From positions 62,001 through 126,000 of the forward strand of contig NZ_VAUA01000009.1 of assembly GCF_005771405.1 (NCBI RefSeq): a DNA stretch of 64,000 bases. The letters are read 5' to 3'. This document shows, in pieces, positions 52,060 to 61,510 of this stretch; position 1 is the first letter of the stretch; each line of letters opens with the position of its first letter. The position numbers and the translations under genes were made by a program. The stretch is from Parasedimentitalea maritima. Its GTDB lineage: Bacteria; Pseudomonadota; Alphaproteobacteria; Rhodobacterales; Rhodobacteraceae. A model generated the notes under the pieces. It was not told where the DNA came from and made no database searches. It worked only from the letters and a program-made list of their open reading frames with translations.

Positions 52060-54816
52060 TTGGCCCTGGGCCCACTGGTCTGTGATCCATCTGCGATTTT
52101 CGACAGCGAAAAAATTCGATCACAGATCGATGATTTGGCCACCAGCAAAGACAACGCCACCTTGCGTGGCGAAGTTGTCCAGCTTTTGCGGGACGCCAAC
52201 AAGGCCGGGCGGGCGTTGATCGCCGAGCAGTTCGCAAAAGCGCCCTTTGATGCCCGCCCCATGACCCGATCTTATACGTTTCTCACTGACGGGCTGGTCA
52301 CTTCGGCCTTGTACGCAGCTATTGAAATTATGCATCCTGCCGCGACGCCAACCAGCAGTGAACGTATCGCTGTTATCTCGGTCGGCGGCTACGGTCGTGG
52401 TGAAATGGCACCAGCTTCGGATGTCGATCTGTTGTTCTTAACCCCCTACAAGATCACAGCCTGGGCCGAGAGCGTCATAGAATCGATGCTCTACATTCTG
52501 TGGGATCTGAAGCTGAAGGTTGGCCACGCCAGTCGCACCATCCATGATTGTCTAAGATTAGGGCGCGAAGATTTCACCATCCGAACCGCGATGCTGGAGC
52601 ACCGGTTTCTAGCAGGTGATCAGGACCTGGCCGACGAGCTGGACCAACGGTTGACGCGTGATCTGTTTCAGGGAACCGCTCACGAGTTCATCGAGGCCAA
52701 GTTGTCTGAACGCGAAGCGCGCCATATCAAGCAGGGCCAACGCTATATGGTCGAGCCCAATGTGAAAGAGGGCAAAGGCGGATTGCGGGATCTGCAATCG
52801 ATGTATTGGATCGCCAAATATCTGTACCAGGTGCAAGACACCGCCGAACTGGTGCCACTGGGCCTGTTTGAATCGGAAGAGTTCGATCTGTTTGCCAAGG
52901 CCGAAAACTTCCTCTGGGCGGCGCGATCCCACCTGCATTTACTGACCAAGCGCGCCTCTGAAGTTTTGTCGTTCGACATGCAGGTCGAGGTCGCCGAACG
53001 TATGGGCTACCAGGATGTGGCTGGCCGTCGCGCTGTCGAAATTTTCATGCAGGATTATTTCCGCCATGCCACCACGGTGGGGGATCTGACCCGGATTTTT
53101 CTGACCAAACTTGAGGCCAGCCACCAGAAAGGTGAACCCTTGCTGGAGCGGCTGTTTCGTCGTCGCCCCAAGACCAAACCGGGTTACACGGTGGTGAATA
53201 ACCGTCTGGACGTCGTTGAGCCTGAGACTTTTTTGAACGACAAATTGAACCTGTTGCGGCTCTTCGAGGAAGGCCTGCGCACGGGAATGTTGATCCACCC
53301 CGACGCGATGCGGTTGGTCACGGCCAATTTGGACTTGATCGATGATGATTTCCGCAAGACTCCCGAAGCGCGCCGGATTTTTCTAGACCTCCTGCTGAAA
53401 CACGGTAATCCCGAACGCGCCTTGCGGCGCATGAACGAACTGGGCGTGCTGTCAGCGTTCTTGCCCGAATTTGCCCCCATTGTCGCGATGATGCAGTTCA
53501 ACATGTATCATTCCTATACTGTGGACGAACATACGATTCAGGTCATCGTGAATTTTGCTGCAATTGAGCGGGAAGAACTGGAAGAAGAATTACCTCTCAG
53601 CTCAAAAATCATGCGCAAAGGGCTGAACCGCAAGGTCCTGATGGTGGCAATGCTGTTGCACGACATCGGCAAGGGCCAGCCTGTTGATCACTCAATTTTG
53701 GGGGCGCAGATCGCGCGTAAGGTGGCGCCGCGGCTTGGACTGAACAAAGCCGACAGTGAAACCGTGGAATGGCTGGTGCGCTATCACTTGCTTATGTCGG
53801 ATATGGCGCAGAAACGTGACATCGCCGATCCTCGCACCGTACGGGATTTTGCCAAGGCTGTGAAAACAGTGAAACGGCTGGACCTGCTAACCGTGCTGAC
53901 CGTTTGTGACATTCGTGGCGTTGGACCAAACACGTGGAACAACTGGAAAGCGGCACTATTGCGGGCGCTGTATAAGCAGACCCGCGAAGCGCTGGAGAAC
54001 GGCATGGAGGCGCTGAACCGCGAACTGCGCGGTACCAGCGCCAAAAAAGCACTGCGGGCAGCTCTTCCGGATTGGCCCAAAGCTGTGCTCAAGAAAGAAA
54101 CAGCACGTCATTATGATCCGTACTGGCAGGGATTGCATATCACTGGCCATGTGGATTTTGCCGAAATGCTGCGTGAACTGGAGCAAAGCGAGGACCCGGG
54201 GAACATCGTTATCCGGTTGTTTCCTGATGACGACCGTGATGCCACGCGGGCTTGTTTTGTGATGCCAGACCACCCCGGAATTTTTGCCCGTGTGGCCGGC
54301 GCATTGGCACTGGTTGGGGCCAACGTCGTTGACGCGCGCAGTTATACCACCAAAGACGGCTACGTCACCGATGCCTTCTGGATCCAGGATGCCGAAGGTC
54401 ACCCGTTTGAGGCGTCGCGCCTGCCCCGCCTTCGCCAGATGATCCGCAGAACCCTAAAAGGGGAAGTCGTCGCCCGTGATGCATTTAAGGCGCGTGATAA
54501 AATCAAGAAACGCGAGCGCGCCTTTAACGTGCCAACCCATATCACCTTTGATAATGACGGATCCGAGATTTACACCATCATCGAAGTCGACACGCGCGAC
54601 CGCCCTGGTTTGCTTTATGATCTGGCCCGCACCCTGACGGCTGCAAATGTCTATGTCGCCAATGCCGTCATCGCGACATATGGCGAACAGGTGGTCGATA
54701 CGTTTTACGTCAAAGATATGTTTGGACTGAAATACTACGCGGCCTCAAAGCAACGGTTTCTTGAAAACAAGTTGCGCACAGCAATCGCCGAAGGCGCAAA
54801 GCGGGCACGGACATGA
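52060..54816 (+). CDS. glnD: PII uridylyltransferase / uridylyl-removing enzyme
   Basis: About 918 aa sensor of nitrogen status that uridylylates PII when glutamine is low. The nucleotidyltransferase motif is GGYGRGEMAPASDVDLLFL, the HD hydrolase motif is LLHDIGKG, and two ACT domains lie at the C-terminus (PGIFARVAGAL and RPGLLYDLARTL). The start is uncertain: TTG at 52060 (LALGPLVCDP) fits family length and does not overlap; a GTG at 51943 would overlap the upstream gene by 86 bases. It overlaps murJ (ATGA). Confidence 0.93.
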   Translation: MALGPLVCDPSAIFDSEKIRSQIDDLATSKDNATLRGEVVQLLRDANKAGRALIAEQFAKAPFDARPMTRSYTFLTDGLVTSALYAAIEIMHPAATPTSSERIAVISVGGYGRGEMAPASDVDLLFLTPYKITAWAESVIESMLYILWDLKLKVGHASRTIHDCLRLGREDFTIRTAMLEHRFLAGDQDLADELDQRLTRDLFQGTAHEFIEAKLSEREARHIKQGQRYMVEPNVKEGKGGLRDLQSMYWIAKYLYQVQDTAELVPLGLFESEEFDLFAKAENFLWAARSHLHLLTKRASEVLSFDMQVEVAERMGYQDVAGRRAVEIFMQDYFRHATTVGDLTRIFLTKLEASHQKGEPLLERLFRRRPKTKPGYTVVNNRLDVVEPETFLNDKLNLLRLFEEGLRTGMLIHPDAMRLVTANLDLIDDDFRKTPEARRIFLDLLLKHGNPERALRRMNELGVLSAFLPEFAPIVAMMQFNMYHSYTVDEHTIQVIVNFAAIEREELEEELPLSSKIMRKGLNRKVLMVAMLLHDIGKGQPVDHSILGAQIARKVAPRLGLNKADSETVEWLVRYHLLMSDMAQKRDIADPRTVRDFAKAVKTVKRLDLLTVLTVCDIRGVGPNTWNNWKAALLRALYKQTREALENGMEALNRELRGTSAKKALRAALPDWPKAVLKKETARHYDPYWQGLHITGHVDFAEMLRELEQSEDPGNIVIRLFPDDDRDATRACFVMPDHPGIFARVAGALALVGANVVDARSYTTKDGYVTDAFWIQDAEGHPFEASRLPRLRQMIRRTLKGEVVARDAFKARDKIKKRERAFNVPTHITFDNDGSEIYTIIEVDTRDRPGLLYDLARTLTAANVYVANAVIATYGEQVVDTFYVKDMFGLKYYAASKQRFLENKLRTAIAEGAKRART

Positions 54817-56363
54817 AGCCAATCAAATTGTTATCCGGGTTCCTGACCGTTGGGTTCTGGACCCTCGCCAGCCGTATTCTTGGCTTTGCACGTGAGATCC
54901 TACTGACCGCCTATGTCGGGCCAGGCCCGGTGATGGATGCCTTTGTCGCAGCTTTCCGTCTGCCCAACATGTTTCGTCGCTTCTTTGCCGAGGGCGCGTT
55001 TAACGCCGCTTTTGTCCCAATGTTTGCCAAAAAATTTGAGGCCGGCGACGATGCACAGGGTTTTGCCCAATCGGCCCTCAATTTACTTCTGACAGCCGTT
55101 TTGGTGCTTGTTGGGCTCGGCATGGTGTTCATGCCAGCATTGGTCTGGGCAACAGCCAGCGGCTTTTCTGGCGACATGCGCTTCGACATGACCGTTGGTT
55201 TTGGCTATATCATGTTCCCCTACATTCTGCTCATGTCTTTAGCTGCGCTGTTTTCCGGCGTCCTGAACGCCACTGGCCGGTTTGCCGCGGCGGCTGCGGC
55301 CCCAGTGCTGCTGAACATCTTTGCCTGTTCGGCAATGGTGGCTGGGGCTGTGCTTGGCGGCGAGGTAATCATATGGCTGGTCTGGACCATACCCGTGGCA
55401 GGCGTGGCGCAGCTGGCTCTGGTATGGGGGGCAGCCGAACGTGCAGGCATTCGTCTGCGCATTGGAAGACCCCGCCTAACCCAAGAAATGCGCAATCTGG
55501 TACGGGTCGCGGTTCCGGCAGCATTGGCTATGGGGGTGACACAGATCAATCTGGTGGTGGGTCAACTGGTGGCTTCGGATATTGAAAACGCTGTAAGCTG
55601 GCTGTTTGTGGCCGACCGGTTGTATCAACTGCCATTGGGCGTCGTAGGAATTGCCGTCGGCATCGTATTGCTGCCTGACCTGTCACGCCGGTTGCGCGCT
55701 GGGGACGATACCGGTGCACGGGATGCTTTTTCCCGCGCTGGAGAGTTCTCGCTTATGCTGACGATCCCCTCAACTGTTGCCTTTCTGGTGATGCCGATAC
55801 CGCTGGTGTCGGTGCTGTATGAACGCGGAGCAACAGGCCCTGAAGATGTCACCGCCATTGCCCTCGCGGTTGCTGTCTACGGCGTGGGCTTGCCCTCATT
55901 TGTGCTGCACAAGCTGCTGCAACCACTGTATTTCGCCCGCGAAGACACCAAATCACCGTTCCGCTTTGCACTGGTAGCGATGGTGGTGAACGCAGCACTG
56001 GCCTTTGGCCTGAAACCAGTGGTCGGCTGGATAGCCCCTGCTGTCGCAGCCTCGGCCGCAGGCTGGGTGATGGTGGCCCTACTGATGTTCGGAGCGCGGG
56101 GCATGGGGGAGGTCGCCCGCTTTGACACCCGTTTTCACCGTCGTATCTGGCGCATCGTAGCTGCATCTGCTGTGATGGGTGTGATTCTGCTAGCACTGGT
56201 ATCAACATTTGGCTGGCTCTTCACCCTGCCAAGCTGGCGGTATCTGGCTCTTCTGGGCCTGATCATTCTTGGCGCAATCAGCTACTTCGGTGCGGGTCAA
56301 CTTCTTGGCGCTTTCAAACTGGGTGAATTCAAACGTGCCATGCGCCGCGGCGGCCACACATGA
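54813..56363 (+). CDS. murJ: Lipid II flippase MurJ
   Basis: 516 aa inner-membrane MOP-family transporter with about 14 helices that flips lipid II to the periplasm. The N-terminal ASRILGFAREILLTAYVG and RLPNMFRRFFAEGAFNAAFVPMF are diagnostic. It is coupled to glnD by ATGA, an order common in alphaproteobacteria, and to the following crp-like gene by another ATGA. Confidence 0.96.
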   Translation: MKPIKLLSGFLTVGFWTLASRILGFAREILLTAYVGPGPVMDAFVAAFRLPNMFRRFFAEGAFNAAFVPMFAKKFEAGDDAQGFAQSALNLLLTAVLVLVGLGMVFMPALVWATASGFSGDMRFDMTVGFGYIMFPYILLMSLAALFSGVLNATGRFAAAAAAPVLLNIFACSAMVAGAVLGGEVIIWLVWTIPVAGVAQLALVWGAAERAGIRLRIGRPRLTQEMRNLVRVAVPAALAMGVTQINLVVGQLVASDIENAVSWLFVADRLYQLPLGVVGIAVGIVLLPDLSRRLRAGDDTGARDAFSRAGEFSLMLTIPSTVAFLVMPIPLVSVLYERGATGPEDVTAIALAVAVYGVGLPSFVLHKLLQPLYFAREDTKSPFRFALVAMVVNAALAFGLKPVVGWIAPAVAASAAGWVMVALLMFGARGMGEVARFDTRFHRRIWRIVAASAVMGVILLALVSTFGWLFTLPSWRYLALLGLIILGAISYFGAGQLLGAFKLGEFKRAMRRGGHT

Positions 56364-56947
56364 CCCAGCTGACATGCCCCGCTGGAACCGTTCTGTTCAC
56401 ACCCGGTCAGGACTGCCCCGGCTTTGTGCGCCTGACCAAAGGTACGGTGCGCGTCTCGCTCACCGCAGCCAACGGGCGCGAGGTGGTGCTGTACCGGGTT
56501 GGCCCGGGGGACGTCTGCCTGCAAACCTTTGCCTGCTTGACCGATGGTAGAACCTACTCTGCAGAAGGGATTGCCGAAACGCCGCTTAGCGGCGAAATCA
56601 TGCCCCACGCTGATTTTCGCAGTGCAATGACCCGCGACGACGCATTTCGCACCGAAATCATGACTGCGGTTGCACGCCGCTTTGGAGATTATGAGCAGCT
56701 GGTCGAAGACGTCGCCCTCACCGGGTTTGATGCGCGGTTGGCCCGGGTGCTGCTGCGACTGGCTGATGATCAGGGGCGTCTGTCAATCACACATGAGGCT
56801 TTAGCCGCCGAAACGGCATCAGGACGCGCTTTTGTCAGCCGTCGTCTACGTGAACTGTCTCGTCTGGAACTGGTTGAAACACACCGTGGCGGGTTGCAAA
56901 TCCTGGACCGCCCCGGATTAATTGCTGTTTCTCAAGACCAACGGTGA
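56360..56947 (+). CDS. Crp/Fnr-family regulator
   Basis: 195 aa. A cyclic-nucleotide-binding-type beta roll (GFVRLTKGTVRVSLTAANGREVV) precedes the dimer helix and a winged helix (ETASGRAFVSRRLRELSRLELV). It is shorter than Crp at the N-terminus and contains only a few Cys (at residues 6, 19, 54 and 59), which may hint at a redox role. It starts inside the murJ end (ATGA) and precedes the DUF2892 gene, with two inverted repeats between; control of that gene is likely. Confidence 0.87.
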   Translation: MTQLTCPAGTVLFTPGQDCPGFVRLTKGTVRVSLTAANGREVVLYRVGPGDVCLQTFACLTDGRTYSAEGIAETPLSGEIMPHADFRSAMTRDDAFRTEIMTAVARRFGDYEQLVEDVALTGFDARLARVLLRLADDQGRLSITHEALAAETASGRAFVSRRLRELSRLELVETHRGGLQILDRPGLIAVSQDQR

Positions 56948-56958
56948 CACTGTCACCG
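56942..56958 (+). promoter_or_regulatory. 17-base palindrome, candidate Crp-family operator
   Basis: CGGTGACA-C-TGTCACCG, perfect arms of eight around one base, overlapping the stop codon of the crp-like gene and 60 bases ahead of the DUF2892 start. Related in form to Crp sites (TGTGA/TCACA) but not identical. Confidence 0.6.
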
Positions 56959-56987
56959 ACAGCCCAAGCCTCAGGGGCTAAAGTCCG

Positions 56988-57007
56988 TTCAAACGCGCTA
57001 GTTTGAA
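56988..57007 (+). promoter_or_regulatory. Inverted repeat next to the DUF2892 ribosome site
   Basis: TTCAAAC-N6-GTTTGAA ends at the AAAGGAAAAG ribosome site of the DUF2892 gene. It may be a second operator, or an RNA hairpin affecting translation. Confidence 0.5.
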
Positions 57008-57018
57008 AGGAAAAGAAC

Positions 57019-57216
57019 ATGCCTCGCAACGAAGGCTCCCTAGACCGCGCCCTGCGCATCATCCTCGGATGTGCACTGCTGTCATTGATTTTCATCGGTC
57101 CGCAAACCATGTGGGGGCTCGTCGGAATCATCCCGCTGGCCACTGGTTTGATGGGCTTTTGCCCACTTTACCGGATCATCGGTCTCAACACCTGCCCATT
57201 GAAGAAACAGAGCTAG
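57019..57216 (+). CDS. DUF2892/YgaP-like small membrane protein
   Basis: 65 aa with two hydrophobic segments (RIILGCALLSLIFIG and LVGIIPLATGLMGFCPLY). The N-terminal RNEGSLDRALRI and the CPLYRIIGLNTC pattern are typical of DUF2892, found as the membrane tail of YgaP-type rhodaneses and often in sulfide or thiol-stress loci. The two Cys (FCPLY and NTCP) probably face the same side and may take part in sulfur chemistry. AAAGGA is placed well before ATG. It follows the crp-like gene on the same strand. Confidence 0.88.
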   Translation: MPRNEGSLDRALRIILGCALLSLIFIGPQTMWGLVGIIPLATGLMGFCPLYRIIGLNTCPLKKQS

Positions 57217-57310
57217 AGACCGCCACAGCGCCGCGCCTCTGCGCGGCGCTACGCCCAACGCCTTGTGGCTCATCGACGATGAGTTTCAAAGGGGGCGGGA
57301 GTGCACCATC

Positions 57311-57997
57311 TTAGTCGCGGCGGATATTGCTTCGAATGCGGGCCCAACCGCCCGGAGCAAGGAAAAATGACAACCCAAATCCAGTTGCAAACCCTGCCAA
57401 ATCCGCAACCCAGTCCTTTTGGCCACCAAACAGCAGACCAAACAGCAGCTGAATCCCCATCAAAAACGCAATCAGTGTAAAGGCGCGGCTTTGCTGGGCA
57501 CCAACCAGCGCCAAAGATCGCCAAAGCAGATACGTAAAGGCTCCGATCAGCCCGTAGACCGCAGGGAAGCCACCGTAGAGCCACTGGGATGAGTTCACCA
57601 ACAGCGCATAACCCAGCGCCCCCCCGATACCTGAGAGCAGAAAAATCACGACCATGGCGAGATTTCCCATGACCTCACCAACCATTTTTCCCATGGCCAA
57701 AACAAACACACAGACAAACAACGCCTGGGTAAAGGCACCATGCACAAAGGTGTAGGACACAAATCGGATCATGTGCTCAGCTGGCCAGCGATCCGTTTCC
57801 CACATCGACCAGAAGAGCTCACTGTGAAAGCCGTAGGTGTGCAGGGCATCTAGCCGCCACCCTATCGCGCTGGGGCCTCCAATGATGCCACGTGCGCCGA
57901 GGGAAAACACCAGCTCGATCCCCATGATGAACAAAGCCAGCGCCACCACGGCAGGGGGGAGTGTATTAACCGGTGATGGATTGGGATCGCTGCTCAT
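57311..57997 (-). CDS. Rhomboid-family membrane protein lacking catalytic residues
   Basis: 228 aa, six transmembrane helices in the rhomboid order. The overall pattern (FVSYTFVHGAF, GKMVGEVMG, then a GLIGAF helix and an AGFATGFGLSF helix) is that of bacterial rhomboids. However, the serine motif GASG is replaced by GFPA in YGGFPAVYGLIG (142-149), and the catalytic His of the last helix is Asp199 in ADLAGFATG. It should therefore be a pseudoprotease that binds membrane proteins without cleaving them. It stands alone, convergent to the DUF2892 gene and divergent from trpS. Confidence 0.82.
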   Translation of the reverse strand: MSSDPNPSPVNTLPPAVVALALFIMGIELVFSLGARGIIGGPSAIGWRLDALHTYGFHSELFWSMWETDRWPAEHMIRFVSYTFVHGAFTQALFVCVFVLAMGKMVGEVMGNLAMVVIFLLSGIGGALGYALLVNSSQWLYGGFPAVYGLIGAFTYLLWRSLALVGAQQSRAFTLIAFLMGIQLLFGLLFGGQKDWVADLAGFATGFGLSFFLAPGGWARIRSNIRRD

Positions 57998-58122
57998 TTC
58001 AATAACTCCTTGGCCACATGTGGCTGTTCTTTAACCATCTCAGGACGTGCCGCCTGTTGACGATAGCTGATCCCATGGGTAAGGCACCTGAGATCGTAAT
58101 TCCAGACGGGAGTTATCGCCAG

Positions 58123-59151
58123 ATGAGCGAAACCAGTTTTACCCCGCGTGTGTTCTCGGGCATTCAGCCGTCCGGCAACCTGCACCTGGGCAACTACTTG
58201 GGCGCAATCAAGCGCTTTGTCGATATGCAGGGCTCGGATTTCGAGACCGTTTATTGCATGGTGGACATGCATGCGATCACCGTCTGGCAAAATCCCCAGG
58301 ACCTGATGAAATCCACCCGCGAGTTGTGCGCCGGGTTCATCGCCAGTGGCATCGACCCAGAACAGTCGATCCTAATCAATCAGAGTCAGGTCCCTGAGCA
58401 CGCCCAACTGGCGTGGATCTTCAACTGCATCGCCCGCATGGGCTGGATGCAGCGGATGACTCAGTTTAAGGACAAGGCTGGTAAGAACTCACAGAACGCC
58501 TCATTGGGGCTGTTTGCTTACCCTGCGCTGATGGCCGCGGACATTCTGGTCTACCACGCCACCCACGTACCCGTGGGCGACGATCAGAAACAACATCTGG
58601 AGCTGACCCGCGACATCGCGGCCAAGTTCAACCATGACTATGGCGTTGATTTCTTCCCGATGACCGAACCGGTGATCAAAGGTGCCGCTACACGGGTGAT
58701 GAGCTTGCGGGATGGGTCGAAGAAAATGTCAAAATCGGACGCATCAGATGCAAGCCGTATCAACATGACAGATGACGCGGACACATTGGCCAAAAAGATC
58801 CGCAAGGCGAAAACTGATCCGGATGCGCTACCAAGTGAAGCCAAGGGTCTGGAAGAGCGCCCCGAGGCGCGCAATCTCGTCAATATCTATGCTGCACTGA
58901 ACGACCAAAGCGTCGACGCCGTGCTGTCCGAGGTTGGTGGCAAACAATTTGGCGAATTCAAGCCGATGCTGGCTGAATTGGCGGTTGCCAAGCTTGCTCC
59001 AATCGCGGAAGAAATGGCAAGATTGATGAATGAGCAAACAGAGATTGACCGCATACTGTCTCGTGGTGCAGAACGGGCGCGAGAAATCACTGCGCCGATT
59101 CTGCGCAAGACATATGACATTGTGGGTATGGTTCCGCCTACCACATTGTAA
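58123..59151 (+). CDS. trpS: Tryptophanyl-tRNA synthetase
   Basis: 342 aa class I synthetase. The HIGH motif is NLHLGNY in [16 protein letters not shown], and KMSKS is exact in [10 protein letters not shown]. It is full length. The start [10 protein letters not shown] was chosen because family similarity begins just after it; the frame is open 35 codons further. The 125 bases between it and the divergent rhomboid-like gene show no leader peptide for tryptophan. Confidence 0.96.
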   Translation: MSETSFTPRVFSGIQPSGNLHLGNYLGAIKRFVDMQGSDFETVYCMVDMHAITVWQNPQDLMKSTRELCAGFIASGIDPEQSILINQSQVPEHAQLAWIFNCIARMGWMQRMTQFKDKAGKNSQNASLGLFAYPALMAADILVYHATHVPVGDDQKQHLELTRDIAAKFNHDYGVDFFPMTEPVIKGAATRVMSLRDGSKKMSKSDASDASRINMTDDADTLAKKIRKAKTDPDALPSEAKGLEERPEARNLVNIYAALNDQSVDAVLSEVGGKQFGEFKPMLAELAVAKLAPIAEEMARLMNEQTEIDRILSRGAERAREITAPILRKTYDIVGMVPPTTL

Positions 59152-59209
59152 TAACTGAACGACAACAAGCCCTTACACGTTGTTTGGGCGACATACTGGA
59201 GAAAATCGG

Positions 59210-59416
59210 ATGGCTAACGGCACCGTAAAATGGTTTAACGCAACTAAAGGTTTCGGCTTTATTGAGCCAGAAGCAGGCGGAAAAGACGTGTTTGTACACA
59301 TTTCTGCTGTTGAGCGTTCGGGCCTGAACGGCCTCAACGACAACCAGAAAGTTTCCTACGAGCTGGAAACTGGCCGTGATGGCAAAGAATCTGCTGGTTC
59401 GCTGAAACTGCTGTAA
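59210..59416 (+). CDS. Cold-shock protein, CspA family
   Basis: 68 aa single cold-shock domain, RNP1 KGFGFI and RNP2 VFVHISAV intact, near-identical in the first half to the protein at 6.2 kb and more acidic after it. Start MANGTVKWFN with TGGAGAAAA upstream; the frame is open ten codons earlier. It ends with a strong terminator. Confidence 0.96.
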   Translation: MANGTVKWFNATKGFGFIEPEAGGKDVFVHISAVERSGLNGLNDNQKVSYELETGRDGKESAGSLKLL

Positions 59417-59450
59417 ATCAGTTTCTTGCAGCTTGAGCTGCAGACATTTA

Positions 59451-59480
59451 GAAGCCGCCCTTTTCAAGGGCGGCTTCTTT
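59451..59480 (+). terminator. Rho-independent terminator of the cold-shock gene
   Basis: Perfect 12-bp stem GAAGCCGCCCTT / AAGGGCGGCTTC with a 3-base loop, followed by TTTCATTTC. A smaller hairpin (GCAGCT tg AGCTGC) lies just before it. Confidence 0.9.
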
Positions 59481-59583
59481 CATTTCATGAGAGCACAAAT
59501 CGATCTTAAACAGAGCCCTGCCCCCCGAAAATGACGGGAAAGCCGGTGATGCATTGGAAACCGGCGTCAGTGACTGTTCGTGG

Positions 59584-60180
59584 TCAGATCCCGCTTACCC
59601 CGTTCAGCGTCAAGCTAGAAACCATACTGGCATAGTCTTCCCGCGCCTGTGTTCCTGCACCTGAATTCCACATATAGTACCAATTCAGCATACCAAACAC
59701 TGACATCGTCGCCGCACGCAACTTGGCTGCATCATGGTCAAAGACCTGTGGCGCAGCTCTGCGCAGGGTATCACTCATGTGCTGAACCAATTCGCGCTGG
59801 TAGCCCCTGAGCAGGGCCTGTTGGTCCTCTGGTAGAGCCGCCATGGCGCTAATCTGCACCTGATGTTCATGATCGGCCCCCTGATAGGCCTGCAGTATCC
59901 CAGAAACAATCCGGTGCAACTGCTGATCTGGCACTAACCCCTGCAGATCCAGCCCGCAAACTCGGTCTCGCAGATCACGCAGGTAACTGTCGAGAATATC
60001 AAAAAGGATGGCATCTTTGCTATCGTAGTAGTGATAGATATTGGCCTTTGAGATCCCACATTCACGCGCAAGCTGGGTCATTGAAGCGCGGTCAAATCCC
60101 TGCTCCGCAAACACCTTGGCTGCGGATTTCAGGATTTGTTCACGCTTCTGATCATGGTCCTTAGCAATCGTTCGGGCCAT
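59584..60180 (-). CDS. paaR: TetR-family regulator of phenylacetate catabolism (PaaR)
   Basis: 198 aa. The N-terminal helix-turn-helix ASMTQLARECGISKANIYHYYDSKDAI is followed by a helical ligand domain with a conserved IYHYY start typical of PaaR. PaaR represses the paa genes and is released by phenylacetyl-CoA. It is the last gene of paaG-paaI-paaK-paaR, 4 bases after paaK, so it is autogenously expressed with its targets. The start MARTIAKDHD follows GGGTAAC; the longer frame would overlap paaK. Confidence 0.9.
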   Translation of the reverse strand: MARTIAKDHDQKREQILKSAAKVFAEQGFDRASMTQLARECGISKANIYHYYDSKDAILFDILDSYLRDLRDRVCGLDLQGLVPDQQLHRIVSGILQAYQGADHEHQVQISAMAALPEDQQALLRGYQRELVQHMSDTLRRAAPQVFDHDAAKLRAATMSVFGMLNWYYMWNSGAGTQAREDYASMVSSLTLNGVSGI

Positions 60181-60184
60181 TTTG

Positions 60185-61495
60185 TTACCCTTTATGGCGG
60201 TTATCAACAACTCGGACGGCCTTACCCTGCGACCGTGCAACAGATCCGGGATCGCCTGTGATCACCTCGGTCGAAACACCTACTATATCCTTGATCCGTT
60301 TAGTCAACATTCGTGCCGCCGCGGTTTTTGACAGTTCATTTGCCGCACCTGGCTCTGCCTCAACAAATACACGCATCGCATCCATACGTCCGGATTTATA
60401 CAGCTCGATCTGGAAATAGGGGGCTAGACCACCGGTGGCCATCACCTGCTCTTCGATCTGCGTCGGGAACACGTTCACACCACGCAGGATAATCATGTCA
60501 TCACTACGCCCGGTGATCTTCTCCATCCGCCGCATCGAACGGGCTGTACCTGGCAGCAACCGGGTCAGGTCACGGGTGCGGTAGCGGACCATTGGCAGGC
60601 CCTCCTTGGTGAGAGTGGTGAAGACCAATTCACCCATCTCGCCGTCCTCGACTACCTCTCCAGTAACCGGGTCGATTATCTCGGGGTAGAAATGATCTTC
60701 CCAGATGTGCAGCCCATCTTTGGTTTCGACGCATTCATTGGCCACTCCGGGGCCCATGATTTCAGACAGCCCGTAGATGTCCACGGCATGCATATCAAAG
60801 GCCGCTTCGACCTCTTGCCGCATAGCATTGGTCCAGGGTTCCGCGCCAAAAATACCCACAGACAGTGACGAGTCGCGTGGATCCAGCCCCTGTTTGTGGA
60901 ACTGCTCCAGGATATTCAGCATATAGGATGGCGTGACCATGATGCCGTCAGGTTTAAAGTCATTGATCAGGCCGACCTGTTTCTCGGTCTGGCCTCCACC
61001 CATTGGCACCACTGTCGCCCCAAGCCGCTCGATGCCGTAATGCGCGCCCAGGCCGCCAGTAAACAGCCCATAGCCATAGGCGTTGTGTATCATATCACCG
61101 CGCCGCAATCCCGAGGCACGCAGGGATCGCGCAAGCAGGTCAGCCCAGTTGCTGATGTCATTGGCTGTATAGCCCACCACAGTTGCCTTACCTGTGGTAC
61201 CCGACGACGCGTGTAGCCGCATGATCTGCTCACGCGGCACCGCAAACAGGCCAAAGGGATAGTTGTCACGCAGGTCGTTTTTGTAGGTGAATGGGAACTT
61301 GGACAGGTCCGATAGAGATTGCAAGTCGTCGGGGTGAACGCCCGCTTCGTCGAACCGTTGCTTATACATCGGGACGTTGTCATAGGCGTGGCGCAACGAC
61401 CATTTCATCCGCTCCAGCTGCAGCGAGCGAATTTCATCGATTGAGGCAACTTCGATGGCTTCTAGATCGGATTTCTTAGGGCTCAGGTCTTTCAT
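60185..61495 (-). CDS. paaK: Phenylacetate-CoA ligase
   Basis: 436 aa AMP-forming ligase that activates phenylacetate to phenylacetyl-CoA, the true substrate of the whole pathway. The ATP motif is LHASSGTTGKATVVGYT; GIFGAEPWTNAMRQEVE, DIYGLSEIMGPGVA and YRTRDLTRLLPGTARSMRRM are the family marks. It is full length. It sits between paaI and paaR on one transcript. Confidence 0.96.
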   Translation of the reverse strand: MKDLSPKKSDLEAIEVASIDEIRSLQLERMKWSLRHAYDNVPMYKQRFDEAGVHPDDLQSLSDLSKFPFTYKNDLRDNYPFGLFAVPREQIMRLHASSGTTGKATVVGYTANDISNWADLLARSLRASGLRRGDMIHNAYGYGLFTGGLGAHYGIERLGATVVPMGGGQTEKQVGLINDFKPDGIMVTPSYMLNILEQFHKQGLDPRDSSLSVGIFGAEPWTNAMRQEVEAAFDMHAVDIYGLSEIMGPGVANECVETKDGLHIWEDHFYPEIIDPVTGEVVEDGEMGELVFTTLTKEGLPMVRYRTRDLTRLLPGTARSMRRMEKITGRSDDMIILRGVNVFPTQIEEQVMATGGLAPYFQIELYKSGRMDAMRVFVEAEPGAANELSKTAAARMLTKRIKDIVGVSTEVITGDPGSVARSQGKAVRVVDNRHKG

Positions 61496-61510
61496 AGCGT
61501 CGTCCTCATT

